From positions 358,409 to 422,408 of the forward strand of contig NZ_ATVO01000005.1 of assembly GCF_000420765.1 (NCBI RefSeq): a stretch of 64,000 nt of DNA, given 5' to 3'. The first letter of the stretch is position 1; each line of letters starts with the position of its first letter. This document shows, in pieces, positions 34,120-43,459 of the stretch. This DNA comes from Sandarakinorhabdus limnophila DSM 17366. GTDB lineage: Bacteria; Pseudomonadota; Alphaproteobacteria; Sphingomonadales; Sphingomonadaceae. The notes beneath the pieces were generated by a model, which saw only the letters and a list, made by a program, of their open reading frames with translations, did no database searches and had not been told where the DNA came from. The translations under genes were made by a program, and so were the position numbers.

Positions 34120-35030
34120 TTTTCCACCTTCAGTTGTTCCAGCAGAAAGGCTTCGACCTGGCTCCACACCGGGCTGCCCGGTGCGATCACTTCGAAATGG
34201 CCGGTGCCGCCGAGGATGAGGGCGCTGGATTTGCCCTTACCTTTCCGTGCTTCTGTCACCCACTTGGCGGCGGCGGTGGGGGAGAGGAACAGGCTGGCAG
34301 AGACCAGGCCGGATTTCACGTCCAGCGGCAATTGCGCCTGCGGGCTGCCTTCGGCCCAGCGCTTGGGCTGCTCAGCCGGCGTGCCGCCAAACATCGCCTT
34401 GCCGGCCGGGACACCACAGCCCTTCTCGAACGTCTCGATCTCACTGGACGGATCGGCCGGGCCGTCAATGGCGACCACGGCCCCGATCTTCAGCGGATCA
34501 GGCGAGGCGATGTCGCTGTCCTTCGGCAGTTTGTGACGGCTCGCCACCCATAGCGCGGCATGGGCGCCGGCACTGTGGCCGGTGACGGCAAGCCGCGCCA
34601 GATCGATCGGATAGCGTTTGGCGAGGTCGCGCAGATGATCGGTGGCCGCCGCCCAATCGTTAAAGGTGCCCGGCCAGCCAGCGCCAGCATCTCCGCTGTA
34701 TTTGCCGTCCTTGTCCTTTTCACCAGCCTGGCGATATTCGATATTCCAGGTGGCAAAGCCCTTTTCCGTCAATCGGCTGGCCAGCGCCGCGGTGTTCTGG
34801 CGGGTGGCAAAGCCCTTCCACCAGCAGCCACCGTGGATGACGATCACCACCGGGTGCGGGCCGGGACCCGCCGGCAGGCGCAGATCGCCGACTTGAGTTG
34901 GTTCCTTGCCATAGGCCTCGGTCAGCGCCGGGGCGGAGGACGGCAATTTATCGACATCCGCCGGCCGCATCCGCTGTGCCAGCGCCGGCGTGGCGGCCAG
35001 CAAGGCCAGAACGAGGGCAGCGCACTTCAC
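34116..35030 (-). CDS. Exported alpha/beta-hydrolase (esterase/lipase type)
   Basis: A 304-residue serine hydrolase with a signal peptide (MKCAALVLALLAATPALAQ) from a GTG start at 35030, overlapping the M28 stop as GTGA. The oxyanion motif VIHGGCWWKGFATRQN and nucleophile elbow AVTGHSAGAHAALWVASRH are clear. A late GTGHFEVIAPGSPVW supplies the catalytic histidine. It resembles BD-FAE/kynurenine-formamidase-like esterases. Substrate unknown. Confidence 0.87.
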   Translation of the reverse strand: MKCAALVLALLAATPALAQRMRPADVDKLPSSAPALTEAYGKEPTQVGDLRLPAGPGPHPVVIVIHGGCWWKGFATRQNTAALASRLTEKGFATWNIEYRQAGEKDKDGKYSGDAGAGWPGTFNDWAAATDHLRDLAKRYPIDLARLAVTGHSAGAHAALWVASRHKLPKDSDIASPDPLKIGAVVAIDGPADPSSEIETFEKGCGVPAGKAMFGGTPAEQPKRWAEGSPQAQLPLDVKSGLVSASLFLSPTAAAKWVTEARKGKGKSSALILGGTGHFEVIAPGSPVWSQVEAFLLEQLKVEK

Positions 35031-37237
35031 TTGAGCAACCCCGCCGCCTCATTCAAGCGATCTGCATAATCACCCAGCGCCTTGGCCGCGATCCCGGCTT
35101 CGCGGGTCGCATCGTCAAAGCGCCGCTCTTCCACCGCTTCGCGCAGGCCCGGCAGCGTCTTGGAGCCATAGCCGGTGAAGCGGCCCGGTGCGTAGAGGAT
35201 GTTGCGGAACCACGGCCGGAACGGCAGGCCGCTGGGGCTGAGCAACGTCTGTTCGATGTCGCGCAGCTTGCCGTTGAGCGCTGTCGTTTGCGCCGGGGTC
35301 AGGCTGCCTTCCTTTGCAGCAATGGCGGCATCGAAAGCCTTGGCGGCACCATCCAGCCGGGTGATCGCCGCATCCAGCACGGCCAGATCGAGCGCCGGGG
35401 TCGGCGTCTTCGGCGGCGGCGGCCCGAGCGGATCGCGCGGATCGCTGCCCAGCCGGTAGATGTCGGCGCTCAGCGCAGCGCGCTTGTCATCCTCGCGGCG
35501 GCGGTTGTCGATCAGCGTCTTGATCTCACCGAAATAACTGCGGGCCGCGCCGGCCACCGGGCCAAAACGCACCGGCAGCGCATCGGCATCGGCCAGCCGC
35601 ATCACCATCCGGCCCGCCACCTTGGACAGCACCGCGCCATAGACGAGACCCGGATCATCCCAGCGCACGAAATGATCATAGCTGTCGTAGATCGAGTGAT
35701 AGGAACCGGCGCTCTCGCCCTCGCCGCCAAAGCCGATGTTGATCGACGACACGCCGGCATGGTGGATGAAGGCGGTGTAATCACTGCCCGAACCCAGCGC
35801 ATCCATCGGCTGATCGGCGGCCAGTTCGGCGGCCGCCAGCGCCGCCGGATTGCCGCGCAGGCCGTCGAACGCTTTGGCGCGCACGCCCGCCCGCCAGCGG
35901 TCGGCCACGCTGGCGCCGGTCTGCGGATCCTTCACGTCAGCAGCGGCCTTGCCTATCAACGCGGTGAACTGCCCGCTGCCATCGACGCCCAGAAAGCCGC
36001 GGCCATTGCTGTCGCTGTTGATGTACGCCACCGCCTTCTGGCGCAGTTCGGCGATATGCTCTTCCACCCACTCGGTTGAGCCCATCAGGCCCGGCTCCTC
36101 GCCGTCCCAGCTGGCGTAAACTATGCTGCGCTTTGGCCGCCAGCCGGATTTCCACAGCGCGCCCAATCCCTTGGCTTCGCTCATCATCGCGACTTCCCCC
36201 GACAGTGGATCGGAGGCGCCGAACACCCAGCCATCATAATGGTTGCCGCGCACGATCCATTCGTCCTTCTTCGACGATCCCGGCAGCGTGGCGATCACGT
36301 TGGAAATGGTCTTCAGCGACCATTCGGATTGCACCTTCAAATGCACCTGCACGCTGTCGTCGCCGCCGAAACGATAATGGAACGGCAGGCCGCCGCGCCA
36401 ATCGTTGGGCACGGGCGCACCCTTCAGACGGGAGAGGATCTCGGTCGCATCCGCATAGGAAATCGGCAGTGTCGGGATTTTCAGCACCGTCGGCGCCGTC
36501 TCGCGGGTCAGGCGCTTGGCGTCCTTGGTGGCACCCACACCGGGGGTGAGCGGATCGCCGGGATAGGTGATCATATCCAGCACGCTGCCGCGCTGCACCC
36601 CGGCCGGCGGGCGGCCGCCGCCGTTGGGATAGGTATCGGCGCTGCCATAACCATCCTGCTGCGGATCGGAATAGATCAGGCAGCCGATGGCGCCCTGTTC
36701 CTGCGCCAGCTTCGGCTTCAGGCCGCGCCAGCCGGCGCCGTACCGTGCGATGACGATCTTGCCTTTCACCGAAATGCCGCGCCGCGCCAGCGCCTCATAA
36801 TCGGCGGGCAGGCCATAGTTCACATACACCACCGGCGCCGTGACATCGCCATCACCCTGAAAGGCGACATAGGGCGGCAGCGCGCCTGCAAGGCTGTTGG
36901 AGGTGGCGTCCTGCGGGATGCCCGGCTCCTGCCCGCCCAGCGTCTTTGCCACCGGGCCCACGAGAGCCAGCGCCGTGGAAACCGGCGTGGGATAGAGCAC
37001 CTGATAATCGGCGCGCTTCACCTGCCAGCCCCATTCACGGAACATCTTCTCGATCAGCGCTGCATTGGCCTGGTTGTGCGGGCTGCCCAGATGATTGGGG
37101 CCGGCGGCCATGGTCTTCAGCCACGCCATCTGATCGGCGCTGCTGATTTGGGCGTCGTACGCCGCTTCGCGATTGGCGGCAGGTTGCGCAGCAGCAGCGG
37201 TACCCAGCAGAAGCGCCGCCAGAATCAATGATCGCAT
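35027..37237 (-). CDS. M28 family metallopeptidase (glutamate carboxypeptidase II-like)
   Basis: 736 residues from the ATG at 37237, with a signal peptide (RSLILAALLLGTAAAAQPA). A PA domain (YVNYGLPADYEALARRGISV through QEQGAIGCLIYSDPQQDGYG) is inserted before the catalytic domain. The zinc ligands and base match the family: RGNHYDGWVFGASDPLSGEV, YASWDGEEPGLMGSTEWVEE, YINSDSNGRGF and YHSIYDSYDHFVRW. A transferrin-receptor-type helical dimerization domain ends the protein. It likely removes terminal residues from peptides in the periplasm. First gene of the coupled operon with an esterase and a GST. Confidence 0.92.
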   Translation of the reverse strand: MRSLILAALLLGTAAAAQPAANREAAYDAQISSADQMAWLKTMAAGPNHLGSPHNQANAALIEKMFREWGWQVKRADYQVLYPTPVSTALALVGPVAKTLGGQEPGIPQDATSNSLAGALPPYVAFQGDGDVTAPVVYVNYGLPADYEALARRGISVKGKIVIARYGAGWRGLKPKLAQEQGAIGCLIYSDPQQDGYGSADTYPNGGGRPPAGVQRGSVLDMITYPGDPLTPGVGATKDAKRLTRETAPTVLKIPTLPISYADATEILSRLKGAPVPNDWRGGLPFHYRFGGDDSVQVHLKVQSEWSLKTISNVIATLPGSSKKDEWIVRGNHYDGWVFGASDPLSGEVAMMSEAKGLGALWKSGWRPKRSIVYASWDGEEPGLMGSTEWVEEHIAELRQKAVAYINSDSNGRGFLGVDGSGQFTALIGKAAADVKDPQTGASVADRWRAGVRAKAFDGLRGNPAALAAAELAADQPMDALGSGSDYTAFIHHAGVSSINIGFGGEGESAGSYHSIYDSYDHFVRWDDPGLVYGAVLSKVAGRMVMRLADADALPVRFGPVAGAARSYFGEIKTLIDNRRREDDKRAALSADIYRLGSDPRDPLGPPPPKTPTPALDLAVLDAAITRLDGAAKAFDAAIAAKEGSLTPAQTTALNGKLRDIEQTLLSPSGLPFRPWFRNILYAPGRFTGYGSKTLPGLREAVEERRFDDATREAGIAAKALGDYADRLNEAAGLLK

Positions 37238-37315
37238 GTTCGTTCCCCTCATGTGTTGCCTATGGTCTATCCAGCCGGCGGGGCGGTGACGAGGGGGAAA
37301 AACATCGCTACACCC

Positions 37316-38461
37316 ATGGCCATGCCCGGTCCCCTCTCCGATCTCACCGTCATCGATCTGTCGCGCGTGCTCGCCGGCCCCTATGCCACCATGGTGCTGG
37401 CCGATCTGGGCGCCCGGGTGATCAAGGTGGAACGGCCCGATGGCGGCGATGATGCCCGCGCCTATGGCCCATTCATCAACGGCCACAGCGCCTATTTCGC
37501 CAGCATCAACCGCGGCAAGCAATCGATCGCGCTCGATCTGAAATCTCCGCAAGATCGCGTCATCTTCGAAGCGCTGCTGGAAAAGGCCGATGTGCTGATC
37601 GACAATTATCGCCCCGGCGTGATGGCACGATTGGGTTATGGCTGGGAGGGTCTGGCCGCACGCTATCCGCGCCTGATCCACGCCGCCACCTCTGGCTTCG
37701 GCCAGACCGGGCCCGACAGCCAAAAAGCTGCCTATGACATGGTGGTGCAGGCCATGGGCGGCATCATGAGTGTCACCGGCCACCCCGGCGGTCCGCCCAC
37801 ACGCGTTGGCACCAGTGTGGGTGACATCACCGCCGGGCTGTTCACCGTAATCGGCATCATGGCGGCGCTGCATGACCGGGACCGGACGGGGAAGGGCCAG
37901 TTCGTCGATGTCGCGATGCTCGATGGCCAGATCGCCATCCTCGAAAACGCCATCGCGCGCTATGCCGCCACCGGCCAGTCGCCGGGCCCGCTGGGCGCGC
38001 GCCACCCGTCGATCACGCCCTTTGCCGCTTACAGTTGCGCCGATGCACCAATCGTGATCGCGGCTGGCAACGACCAGTTGTTCACCGCGCTATGCAAGGC
38101 GCTGGGCCTGCCAGAAGATGATCCGCGCTTTGCCGATAACAACGCGCGCACCACCCATGCCGAGGAACTGGCCGCTGTTCTGGAGGACGTGCTGCTCACC
38201 CAACCGGTGGCGCACTGGCTGCCGAAGCTGGAGGCGGCCGGTGTGCCGTGCGGGCCACTGAACACTATCGGCCAGGCGCTGGCCAACCCGCAGGTGAAGG
38301 CGCGTAACATGGTGGTGCACACCGCCCTGCCCGACGGCACACCGCTGATCGCCGCCGGCAATCCGATCAAGCTTTCGGCTCATGCCGATCCCGCCACCCG
38401 CGCCCCAGCCCCCGATCTGGATGCAGATCGCGCTGCTATCCTAAAGGAACTCGGCCTGTGA
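37316..38461 (+). CDS. CaiB/BaiF family (type III) CoA-transferase
   Basis: About 381 residues from the ATG at 37316; an in-frame ATG at 37322 and an upstream GTG are alternatives. The family pattern is clear: LSDLTVIDLSRVLAGPYATM, ADLGARVIKVERPDGGDDAR and the catalytic aspartate region QKAAYDMVVQAMGGIMSVTG, followed by TSVGDITAGLFTVIGIMAAL. It moves CoA between organic acids or acts as a racemase-type relative. Its stop overlaps the next start (GTGA at 38458), so it is coupled to the inositol-phosphatase-like gene. Confidence 0.9.
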   Translation: MAMPGPLSDLTVIDLSRVLAGPYATMVLADLGARVIKVERPDGGDDARAYGPFINGHSAYFASINRGKQSIALDLKSPQDRVIFEALLEKADVLIDNYRPGVMARLGYGWEGLAARYPRLIHAATSGFGQTGPDSQKAAYDMVVQAMGGIMSVTGHPGGPPTRVGTSVGDITAGLFTVIGIMAALHDRDRTGKGQFVDVAMLDGQIAILENAIARYAATGQSPGPLGARHPSITPFAAYSCADAPIVIAAGNDQLFTALCKALGLPEDDPRFADNNARTTHAEELAAVLEDVLLTQPVAHWLPKLEAAGVPCGPLNTIGQALANPQVKARNMVVHTALPDGTPLIAAGNPIKLSAHADPATRAPAPDLDADRAAILKELGL

Positions 38462-39231
38462 CGATCAGCGATCTCGCCCTTGCCGAAATGCTCGCCGAAG
38501 CGGCCGGCCAGGCCATCCGCCCATGGTTCCGGCGACCTTTCCTGGTGGAGACCAAGGAAGATTTCTCCCCCGTCACTGCCGCCGACAAGGAAGCCGAAGC
38601 CGCCATCCGCCGCCTGCTGGCGCAGTATCGCCCCGATGACGGGGTGATTGGCGAGGAATATGGCGATGATCGCCCCGATGCCGAGCGGGTGTGGGTGCTC
38701 GATCCCATCGACGGCACGCGGGCCTTTGTCGCCGGCCGGCCGCTGTTCGGCACGCTGATCGGGCTGTTGGAGCAGGGCAAGCCGGTGCTGGGCATCATCG
38801 ATCAATGCATCATCCGCGATCGCTGGATGGCGGCACCCGGCCAGCACACCACGCTGAACGGCGCGCGGGTGCATGTGCGGCACTGCACCGATCTTGCCCA
38901 GGCGCGCATCGGCACCACCAGCCCGCAGGCTTTTGAGTCGGAAGATTTCACGTGTTTCGAACGCGTGCGGACCGCCGCGCATGACACGCTGTATGGCGGC
39001 GATTGTCACAATTATGGCCTGGTCGCCGCGGGGCATCTTGATGCCGTGGTCGAATCCGGGCTGAAACTGCATGATTGGGCTGCGCTGGTGCCGATCATCA
39101 CCGGCGCCGGCGGTGTGATCACCGACTGGGAAGGGCAGCCGCTCACCACCGCCAGTCGCGGCGCCGTCATCGCCGCCGGCGATCCGGCGCTCGCCGCCGC
39201 CATTGCCGAGGCGTTGTCCTGCCCGGATTGA
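38458..39231 (+). CDS. hisN: Inositol monophosphatase family protein, histidinol-phosphatase type
   Basis: A 257-residue Mg-dependent phosphatase from a GTG start. Metal-site motifs: GVIGEEYGDDRPDAERVWVL, LDPIDGTRAF and LKLHDWAALVPIITGAGG. The WVLDPIDGTRAF and GGDCHNYGLVAAGHLDAVVE arrangement fits the HisN-type histidinol-phosphatases of actinobacteria and alphaproteobacteria, but other phosphomonoester substrates are possible. Coupled to the CoA-transferase by a 4-bp overlap, an association with no obvious pathway logic. Confidence 0.82.
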   Translation: MTISDLALAEMLAEAAGQAIRPWFRRPFLVETKEDFSPVTAADKEAEAAIRRLLAQYRPDDGVIGEEYGDDRPDAERVWVLDPIDGTRAFVAGRPLFGTLIGLLEQGKPVLGIIDQCIIRDRWMAAPGQHTTLNGARVHVRHCTDLAQARIGTTSPQAFESEDFTCFERVRTAAHDTLYGGDCHNYGLVAAGHLDAVVESGLKLHDWAALVPIITGAGGVITDWEGQPLTTASRGAVIAAGDPALAAAIAEALSCPD

Positions 39232-39272
39232 TAAGTGCTGGTGCCAGAACAGCGCCCTGCTAACGTGACCCG

Positions 39273-39638
39273 ATGTTCCGCACCCTCTGGCTCATCATCG
39301 GGCTGACCAGCCTTGCGCTCGGCATTGCCGGCGTGGTGCTGCCATTGCTGCCCACCACGCCGTTCGTGCTGCTTTCGGCCTATTGCTTCGCCCGCTCCAG
39401 CCCCCGCCTGCACGACTGGCTGCTGGGCCACAAGATTTTCGGGCCCCTGATCCACAATTGGGAACAACATCGCGCCATCTCGCAACGCGCCAAGGTGCTG
39501 GCGGTGCTGTCGATGGCGGGGGTGGTGGGGATTTCGGTGCTGGTCGGCGCGCCGCAGCGGGTGATCATCATCCAGGCGGTGATCCTGCCGATCACCTGCC
39601 TGTTCATCATCACCCGCCCGAACGGACCTATTTCGTAA
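39273..39638 (+). CDS. DUF454 (YbaN) family inner-membrane protein
   Basis: A 121-residue protein with an N-terminal hydrophobic hairpin (LWLIIGLTSLALGIAGVVLP), the signature LPTTPFVLLSAYCFARSSPR, then LLGHKIFGPLIHNW and a C-terminal pair of membrane segments. This is the YbaN/DUF454 pattern. Function unknown. It overlaps the convergent peptidase gene by 11 bp at its 3' end. Confidence 0.88.
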   Translation: MFRTLWLIIGLTSLALGIAGVVLPLLPTTPFVLLSAYCFARSSPRLHDWLLGHKIFGPLIHNWEQHRAISQRAKVLAVLSMAGVVGISVLVGAPQRVIIIQAVILPITCLFIITRPNGPIS

Positions 39639-41703
39639 GACCAGTCCAATATCCGGCAAAGGCCCACAGATCGGCCGCTTCCGCGATGATCTTGTCGGTC
39701 GGCTTGCCGCTACCGTGGCCGGCGCGGGTTTCGATGCGGATCAGATGCGGCTTGTCGCCGATCGGCGCCGCCTGCAGGGCCGCTGCATATTTGAAGCTGT
39801 GGCTCGGCACGACCCGATCATCGGTGTCGGCGGTGGTGACGAGAATGGCCGGATACGCCTTGCCACCCTTCACATTGTGATACGGGCTGAAGCCGAGATT
39901 GTAGCGGAACATCTCCGGCTTGTTCATGTCGCCATAGTCATCGACCCAATATCGGCCGGCGGTCCAATTGGCATAGCGCAGCATGTCCATCACGCCGACG
40001 GCCGGCAGCGCGGCAGCGAACAGATCAGGCCGCTGGTTGGTGACAGCGCCCACTAGGAGGCCGCCGTTGGAACCGCCCTGGATGGCCAGTTGGCCCTTCG
40101 TCGTCAGCCCGCGCTGGATCAGCGCTTCACCAGCCGCGATGAAATCGTCGAACACATTCTGCTTGTTTAGCAACCGGCCGCCATCGTGCCAGGCTGCGCC
40201 ATATTCGCCGCCGCCGCGGATATTGGCCACAGCGAAGACACCGCCCATTTCCATCCACACCAGCCGCGACACGCTGAAGCCCGGCGTGCTGCTGATATTG
40301 AAGCCACCATAGGCATAAAGCAGGGTTGGGTGCGGCTTGCTGACGTCCACATCCTTGCGGTGGGCGACGAACATCGGAACCTTCGTGCCGTCCTTCGACG
40401 GGTAGAAGACCTGGCTCACCGTGTAATCTGCCGGGTTGAACGCCACCTTGGCCTGGCGCACGACCTCTGCCGTGTTGGTGGCCGCATCATAGCGCCAGAT
40501 CGACCCAGGGGTGGCAAAGCTGGAGAAGGCAAACCAAGTCTTACCGTCATCCGATGATTGAAAACCACCGGCCGTGCCGATGCCGGGCAGCGGCACCACG
40601 CCCACGGGCTTGCCGTCCGTTTCATACAACCGCACGACTGATTTGGCGTCCTCAAGCGTCTCCACCACCAGCCGCTTGCCGACCACGGCGCCGCCGGTCA
40701 GCGTGGCCGCGCCTTCGGGGACAACCGGCTTGCCAGAGCCGCTCGCGCCATCAACCGCGAGCAGCTGGTAACGCGGCGCATCCTTGTTGGTGACAAAATA
40801 CAGCGTGCCGCCCTGGCTGCCGGCGAAGCCCCACTCCTTGTCGAGGGCGCTGACAAACGCACGCGGCGTCTCACCCTTGGACAGATCGGCGATGAAGACA
40901 GCGTTGCCGCCGGAGCTTTCACTGCTCGACACCACCATCCAGCGGCCATCTTCGCTCAGCTGGGCGTGGTGGCCCAGCTTGGGACGATCGGGGGTCGCAA
41001 ACACCTTGGTATCAGCGCTTTGCGGCGTACCCAGCTTGTGGAACCAGATCGCCTCATTAAGCGTGGCGGACTGATATTTCTGGCCCGCCGGCGGCGCCGG
41101 GAAGCGCGAATAGTAAAAGCCGCTGCCATCGGGCCGCCAGGCCACCTCGCCAGTGTATTTCACCCCTTCGAGGCTGTCGGCCAGATCGATGCCGGTGGCG
41201 ACATTCATCACCTTGATGGTGCGCCAATCGGTACCGCCGTCCTGCACGGCATAGGCGAGATGCTTGCCATCCTTCGACGGCGTCCATTCGGCCAGCGCCG
41301 TGGCGCCATCCTTGGCCCAAGGGTTGGGATCAATCAACACGCGCGGCGCGGCGCCATCTGCCTGCACATACAGAACAGACTGGTTCTGCAAACCGGAGTT
41401 GCGAGCATAGAATTGCAGCCCGCCACGAACCCGCGGGATGCCGAAGCGTTCGTAATTATACAGCGCGGTTAGCCGCTGGCGGATCGGTTCCCGCTTGGGC
41501 AGGCCAGCGAGATAACCCATCGTAACCGTGTTTTGCGCGTCCACCCACTTGGCCACATTGGCATCGGTGCGCACATCGGCTTCCAGCCAGCGATATGGGT
41601 CGGGCACCGAAAGGCCATGACGCGCTTCCACCTCGAACCCGCGCTTGGTTTCGGGATAGGCGATCGGGGCGGCAACAACAGAGGCAGCGGTGGACATCAT
41701 CAT
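39628..41703 (-). CDS. Prolyl oligopeptidase family serine peptidase (S9A)
   Basis: About 690 residues. The beta-propeller N-domain begins [20 protein letters not shown] and [20 protein letters not shown]. The hydrolase domain has the nucleophile in [20 protein letters not shown], the aspartate in [20 protein letters not shown] and the histidine in [21 protein letters not shown] short hydrophobic leader ([13 protein letters not shown]) indicates export. The start is uncertain: GTG or ATG codons near 41706-41697 or a TTG at 41721 all give a short signal peptide, and the longer frame to 41877 runs into the ahcY promoter. Confidence 0.9.
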   Translation of the reverse strand: MMMSTAASVVAAPIAYPETKRGFEVEARHGLSVPDPYRWLEADVRTDANVAKWVDAQNTVTMGYLAGLPKREPIRQRLTALYNYERFGIPRVRGGLQFYARNSGLQNQSVLYVQADGAAPRVLIDPNPWAKDGATALAEWTPSKDGKHLAYAVQDGGTDWRTIKVMNVATGIDLADSLEGVKYTGEVAWRPDGSGFYYSRFPAPPAGQKYQSATLNEAIWFHKLGTPQSADTKVFATPDRPKLGHHAQLSEDGRWMVVSSSESSGGNAVFIADLSKGETPRAFVSALDKEWGFAGSQGGTLYFVTNKDAPRYQLLAVDGASGSGKPVVPEGAATLTGGAVVGKRLVVETLEDAKSVVRLYETDGKPVGVVPLPGIGTAGGFQSSDDGKTWFAFSSFATPGSIWRYDAATNTAEVVRQAKVAFNPADYTVSQVFYPSKDGTKVPMFVAHRKDVDVSKPHPTLLYAYGGFNISSTPGFSVSRLVWMEMGGVFAVANIRGGGEYGAAWHDGGRLLNKQNVFDDFIAAGEALIQRGLTTKGQLAIQGGSNGGLLVGAVTNQRPDLFAAALPAVGVMDMLRYANWTAGRYWVDDYGDMNKPEMFRYNLGFSPYHNVKGGKAYPAILVTTADTDDRVVPSHSFKYAAALQAAPIGDKPHLIRIETRAGHGSGKPTDKIIAEAADLWAFAGYWTGLTK

Positions 41704-41821
41704 CACAATCGCAAGAGGCAAGCGCAGGGCCGGTTTCTCCCTTTTGGGCAATGGCGCACACCATGGCCGCTTGCGCCCGGCATTTCCAGCAATTGCGACA
41801 ATCCGGTCGCCTGCGACATCA

Positions 41822-41839
41822 TATAAAGCTATCTTTATA
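41822..41839. promoter_or_regulatory. Palindromic operator upstream of ahcY (SahR-like)
   Basis: TATAAAG and CTTTATA arms (41822-41828, 41833-41839) flank a 4-bp centre, giving an 18-bp near-perfect AT-rich palindrome in GC-rich DNA. It lies 68 bp before the ahcY ATG. The form resembles the operator of SahR, the ArsR-family S-adenosylhomocysteine-responsive regulator described upstream of proteobacterial ahcY genes. The identity of the regulator here is inference. Confidence 0.6.
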
Positions 41840-41906
41840 CTTGCGCGCAAAGGCCATGACCGATAGGGGAGCGCCAACTCCAGCTTTCATCAACAGGAAT
41901 CGCACC

Positions 41907-43292
41907 ATGGCCGATTATGCCATCAAGGACTTGAGCCTCGCCGAATTCGGCCGTCGCGAAATCGCCATCGCCGAAACCGAAATGCCCGGCCTGATGGCGC
42001 TGCGCGCCGAATTTGGTGCGTCGAAGCCGCTGAAGGGCGCGCGCATCACCGGCTCGCTGCACATGACGATCCAGACCGCGGTGCTGATGGAAACTTTGGT
42101 GGCGCTGGGTGCGGAACTGCGCTGGGCCACCTGCAACATCTTCTCCACTCAGGATCATGCCGCTGCGGCCATGGCAGCGGCCGGCATCCCGACCTATGCC
42201 ATCAAGGGCGAGAGCCTGGCGGATTACTGGGATTATGTCGGCCACATTTTCAATTGGGGCGATGTTACCTCCAACATCATCCTCGACGATGGCGGTGATG
42301 CCACCATGTTCGCGCTGTGGGGCGCCCGCCTCGAAGCCGGCGAAACCATGGGCGAGCCGGAAAACGAGGAAGAAGTCGAATTCCAGCGCGCGCTCAAAGC
42401 CTATATCAAGGCCCGTCCCGGCTATCTGACCGAGACGGTGAAGAACCTGAAGGGCGTTTCGGAAGAAACCACCACGGGCGTGCACCGCCTGTACGAACTG
42501 GCCAAGCAGGGCCGGCTGCCGTTCCCGGCGATCAACGTCAACGACAGCGTGACCAAGTCGAAGTTCGACAATCTGTACGGCTGCAAGGAGTCGCTGGTCG
42601 ATGCCATCCGCCGCGCCACCGATGTGATGCTGGCCGGCAAGGTTGCCGTGGTTGCCGGCTTTGGCGACGTGGGCAAGGGCTCGGCGCAGAGCCTGCGCAA
42701 TGGCGGCGCCCGCGTGATGGTGACGGAAATCGATCCGATCTGCGCGCTGCAGGCCGCGATGGAAGGCTTTGAAGTCGTCACCATGGAAGACGCCGTCAAG
42801 CGGGCCGATATCTTCGTGACCGCCACCGGCAACATGGACGTGATCACCGCTGAACACATGAAGGCGATGCGCCCCAACAGCATCGTCTGCAACATCGGTC
42901 ACTTCGACAGCGAGATCCAGATCTCGGCCCTGTCCAACTACAAGTGGACCGAAGTGAAGCCGGGCACCGACATTGTCGAATTCCCGGATGGCAACCAGAT
43001 CATCGTGCTGGCCAAGGGCCGCCTGGTGAACCTGGGCTGCGCCACCGGGCACCCCAGCTTCGTGATGTCCGCCAGCTTCACCAACCAGGTACTGGCCCAG
43101 ATCGAATTGTGGACCAAAGCCAACGCCTATGAAAACCGTGTCTATGTGCTGCCCAAGCACCTGGATGAAAAGGTTGCCCGCCTGCACCTCGAAAAGCTGG
43201 GCGTGAAGCTCACCACCCTGTCGGACAAGCAGGCCAGCTACATCGGCGTCGGCGAAACCGGCCCGTTCAAGCCGGATCATTATCGCTATTGA
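41907..43292 (+). CDS. ahcY: S-adenosyl-L-homocysteine hydrolase
   Basis: 461 residues from the ATG at 41907 ([20 protein letters not shown]), preceded by CAGGAA. It splits SAH into homocysteine and adenosine using bound NAD. The substrate-site segments [35 protein letters not shown] and [20 protein letters not shown] are present, with the Rossmann motif [17 protein letters not shown] and the C-terminal KPDHYRY whose lysine and tyrosine reach into the partner's NAD site. The roughly 40-residue insertion of the long bacterial form is present. A palindromic operator precedes it and a hairpin follows it. Confidence 0.97.
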   Translation: MADYAIKDLSLAEFGRREIAIAETEMPGLMALRAEFGASKPLKGARITGSLHMTIQTAVLMETLVALGAELRWATCNIFSTQDHAAAAMAAAGIPTYAIKGESLADYWDYVGHIFNWGDVTSNIILDDGGDATMFALWGARLEAGETMGEPENEEEVEFQRALKAYIKARPGYLTETVKNLKGVSEETTTGVHRLYELAKQGRLPFPAINVNDSVTKSKFDNLYGCKESLVDAIRRATDVMLAGKVAVVAGFGDVGKGSAQSLRNGGARVMVTEIDPICALQAAMEGFEVVTMEDAVKRADIFVTATGNMDVITAEHMKAMRPNSIVCNIGHFDSEIQISALSNYKWTEVKPGTDIVEFPDGNQIIVLAKGRLVNLGCATGHPSFVMSASFTNQVLAQIELWTKANAYENRVYVLPKHLDEKVARLHLEKLGVKLTTLSDKQASYIGVGETGPFKPDHYRY

Positions 43293-43317
43293 TGCGGCCC
43301 GCCCGTTGGGCAGGCGT

Positions 43318-43354
43318 GATGGCGGCGATGGGGCAACACCCCATTGCCGCCATC
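43318..43354 (+). terminator. Hairpin after ahcY
   Basis: Starting 25 bp after the ahcY stop, arms GATGGCGGC (43318-43326) and GCCGCCATC (43346-43354) pair perfectly. A second TGGGG/CCCCA stem inside closes a CAACA loop. No long T-run follows (GTCGTTT), so it is a strong stem with a weak terminator tail. It separates ahcY from the TonB receptor pair. Confidence 0.55.
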
Positions 43355-43459
43355 GTCGTTTCGGGCCCGGCGCACCCCACCGCCCGCACCGCGCCGCCCG
43401 CACGGCCCCTACGCATTTTGGCGCTGGACTTGGGCCCAAGCGGCGGCCAAGAGCGGGGC

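Noticed and set aside
37237..38005. N-terminal extension of the M28 peptidase frame into the CoA-transferase gene
   Set aside because: The extension is antisense to the CaiB-type gene; a good signal peptide starts at 37237.
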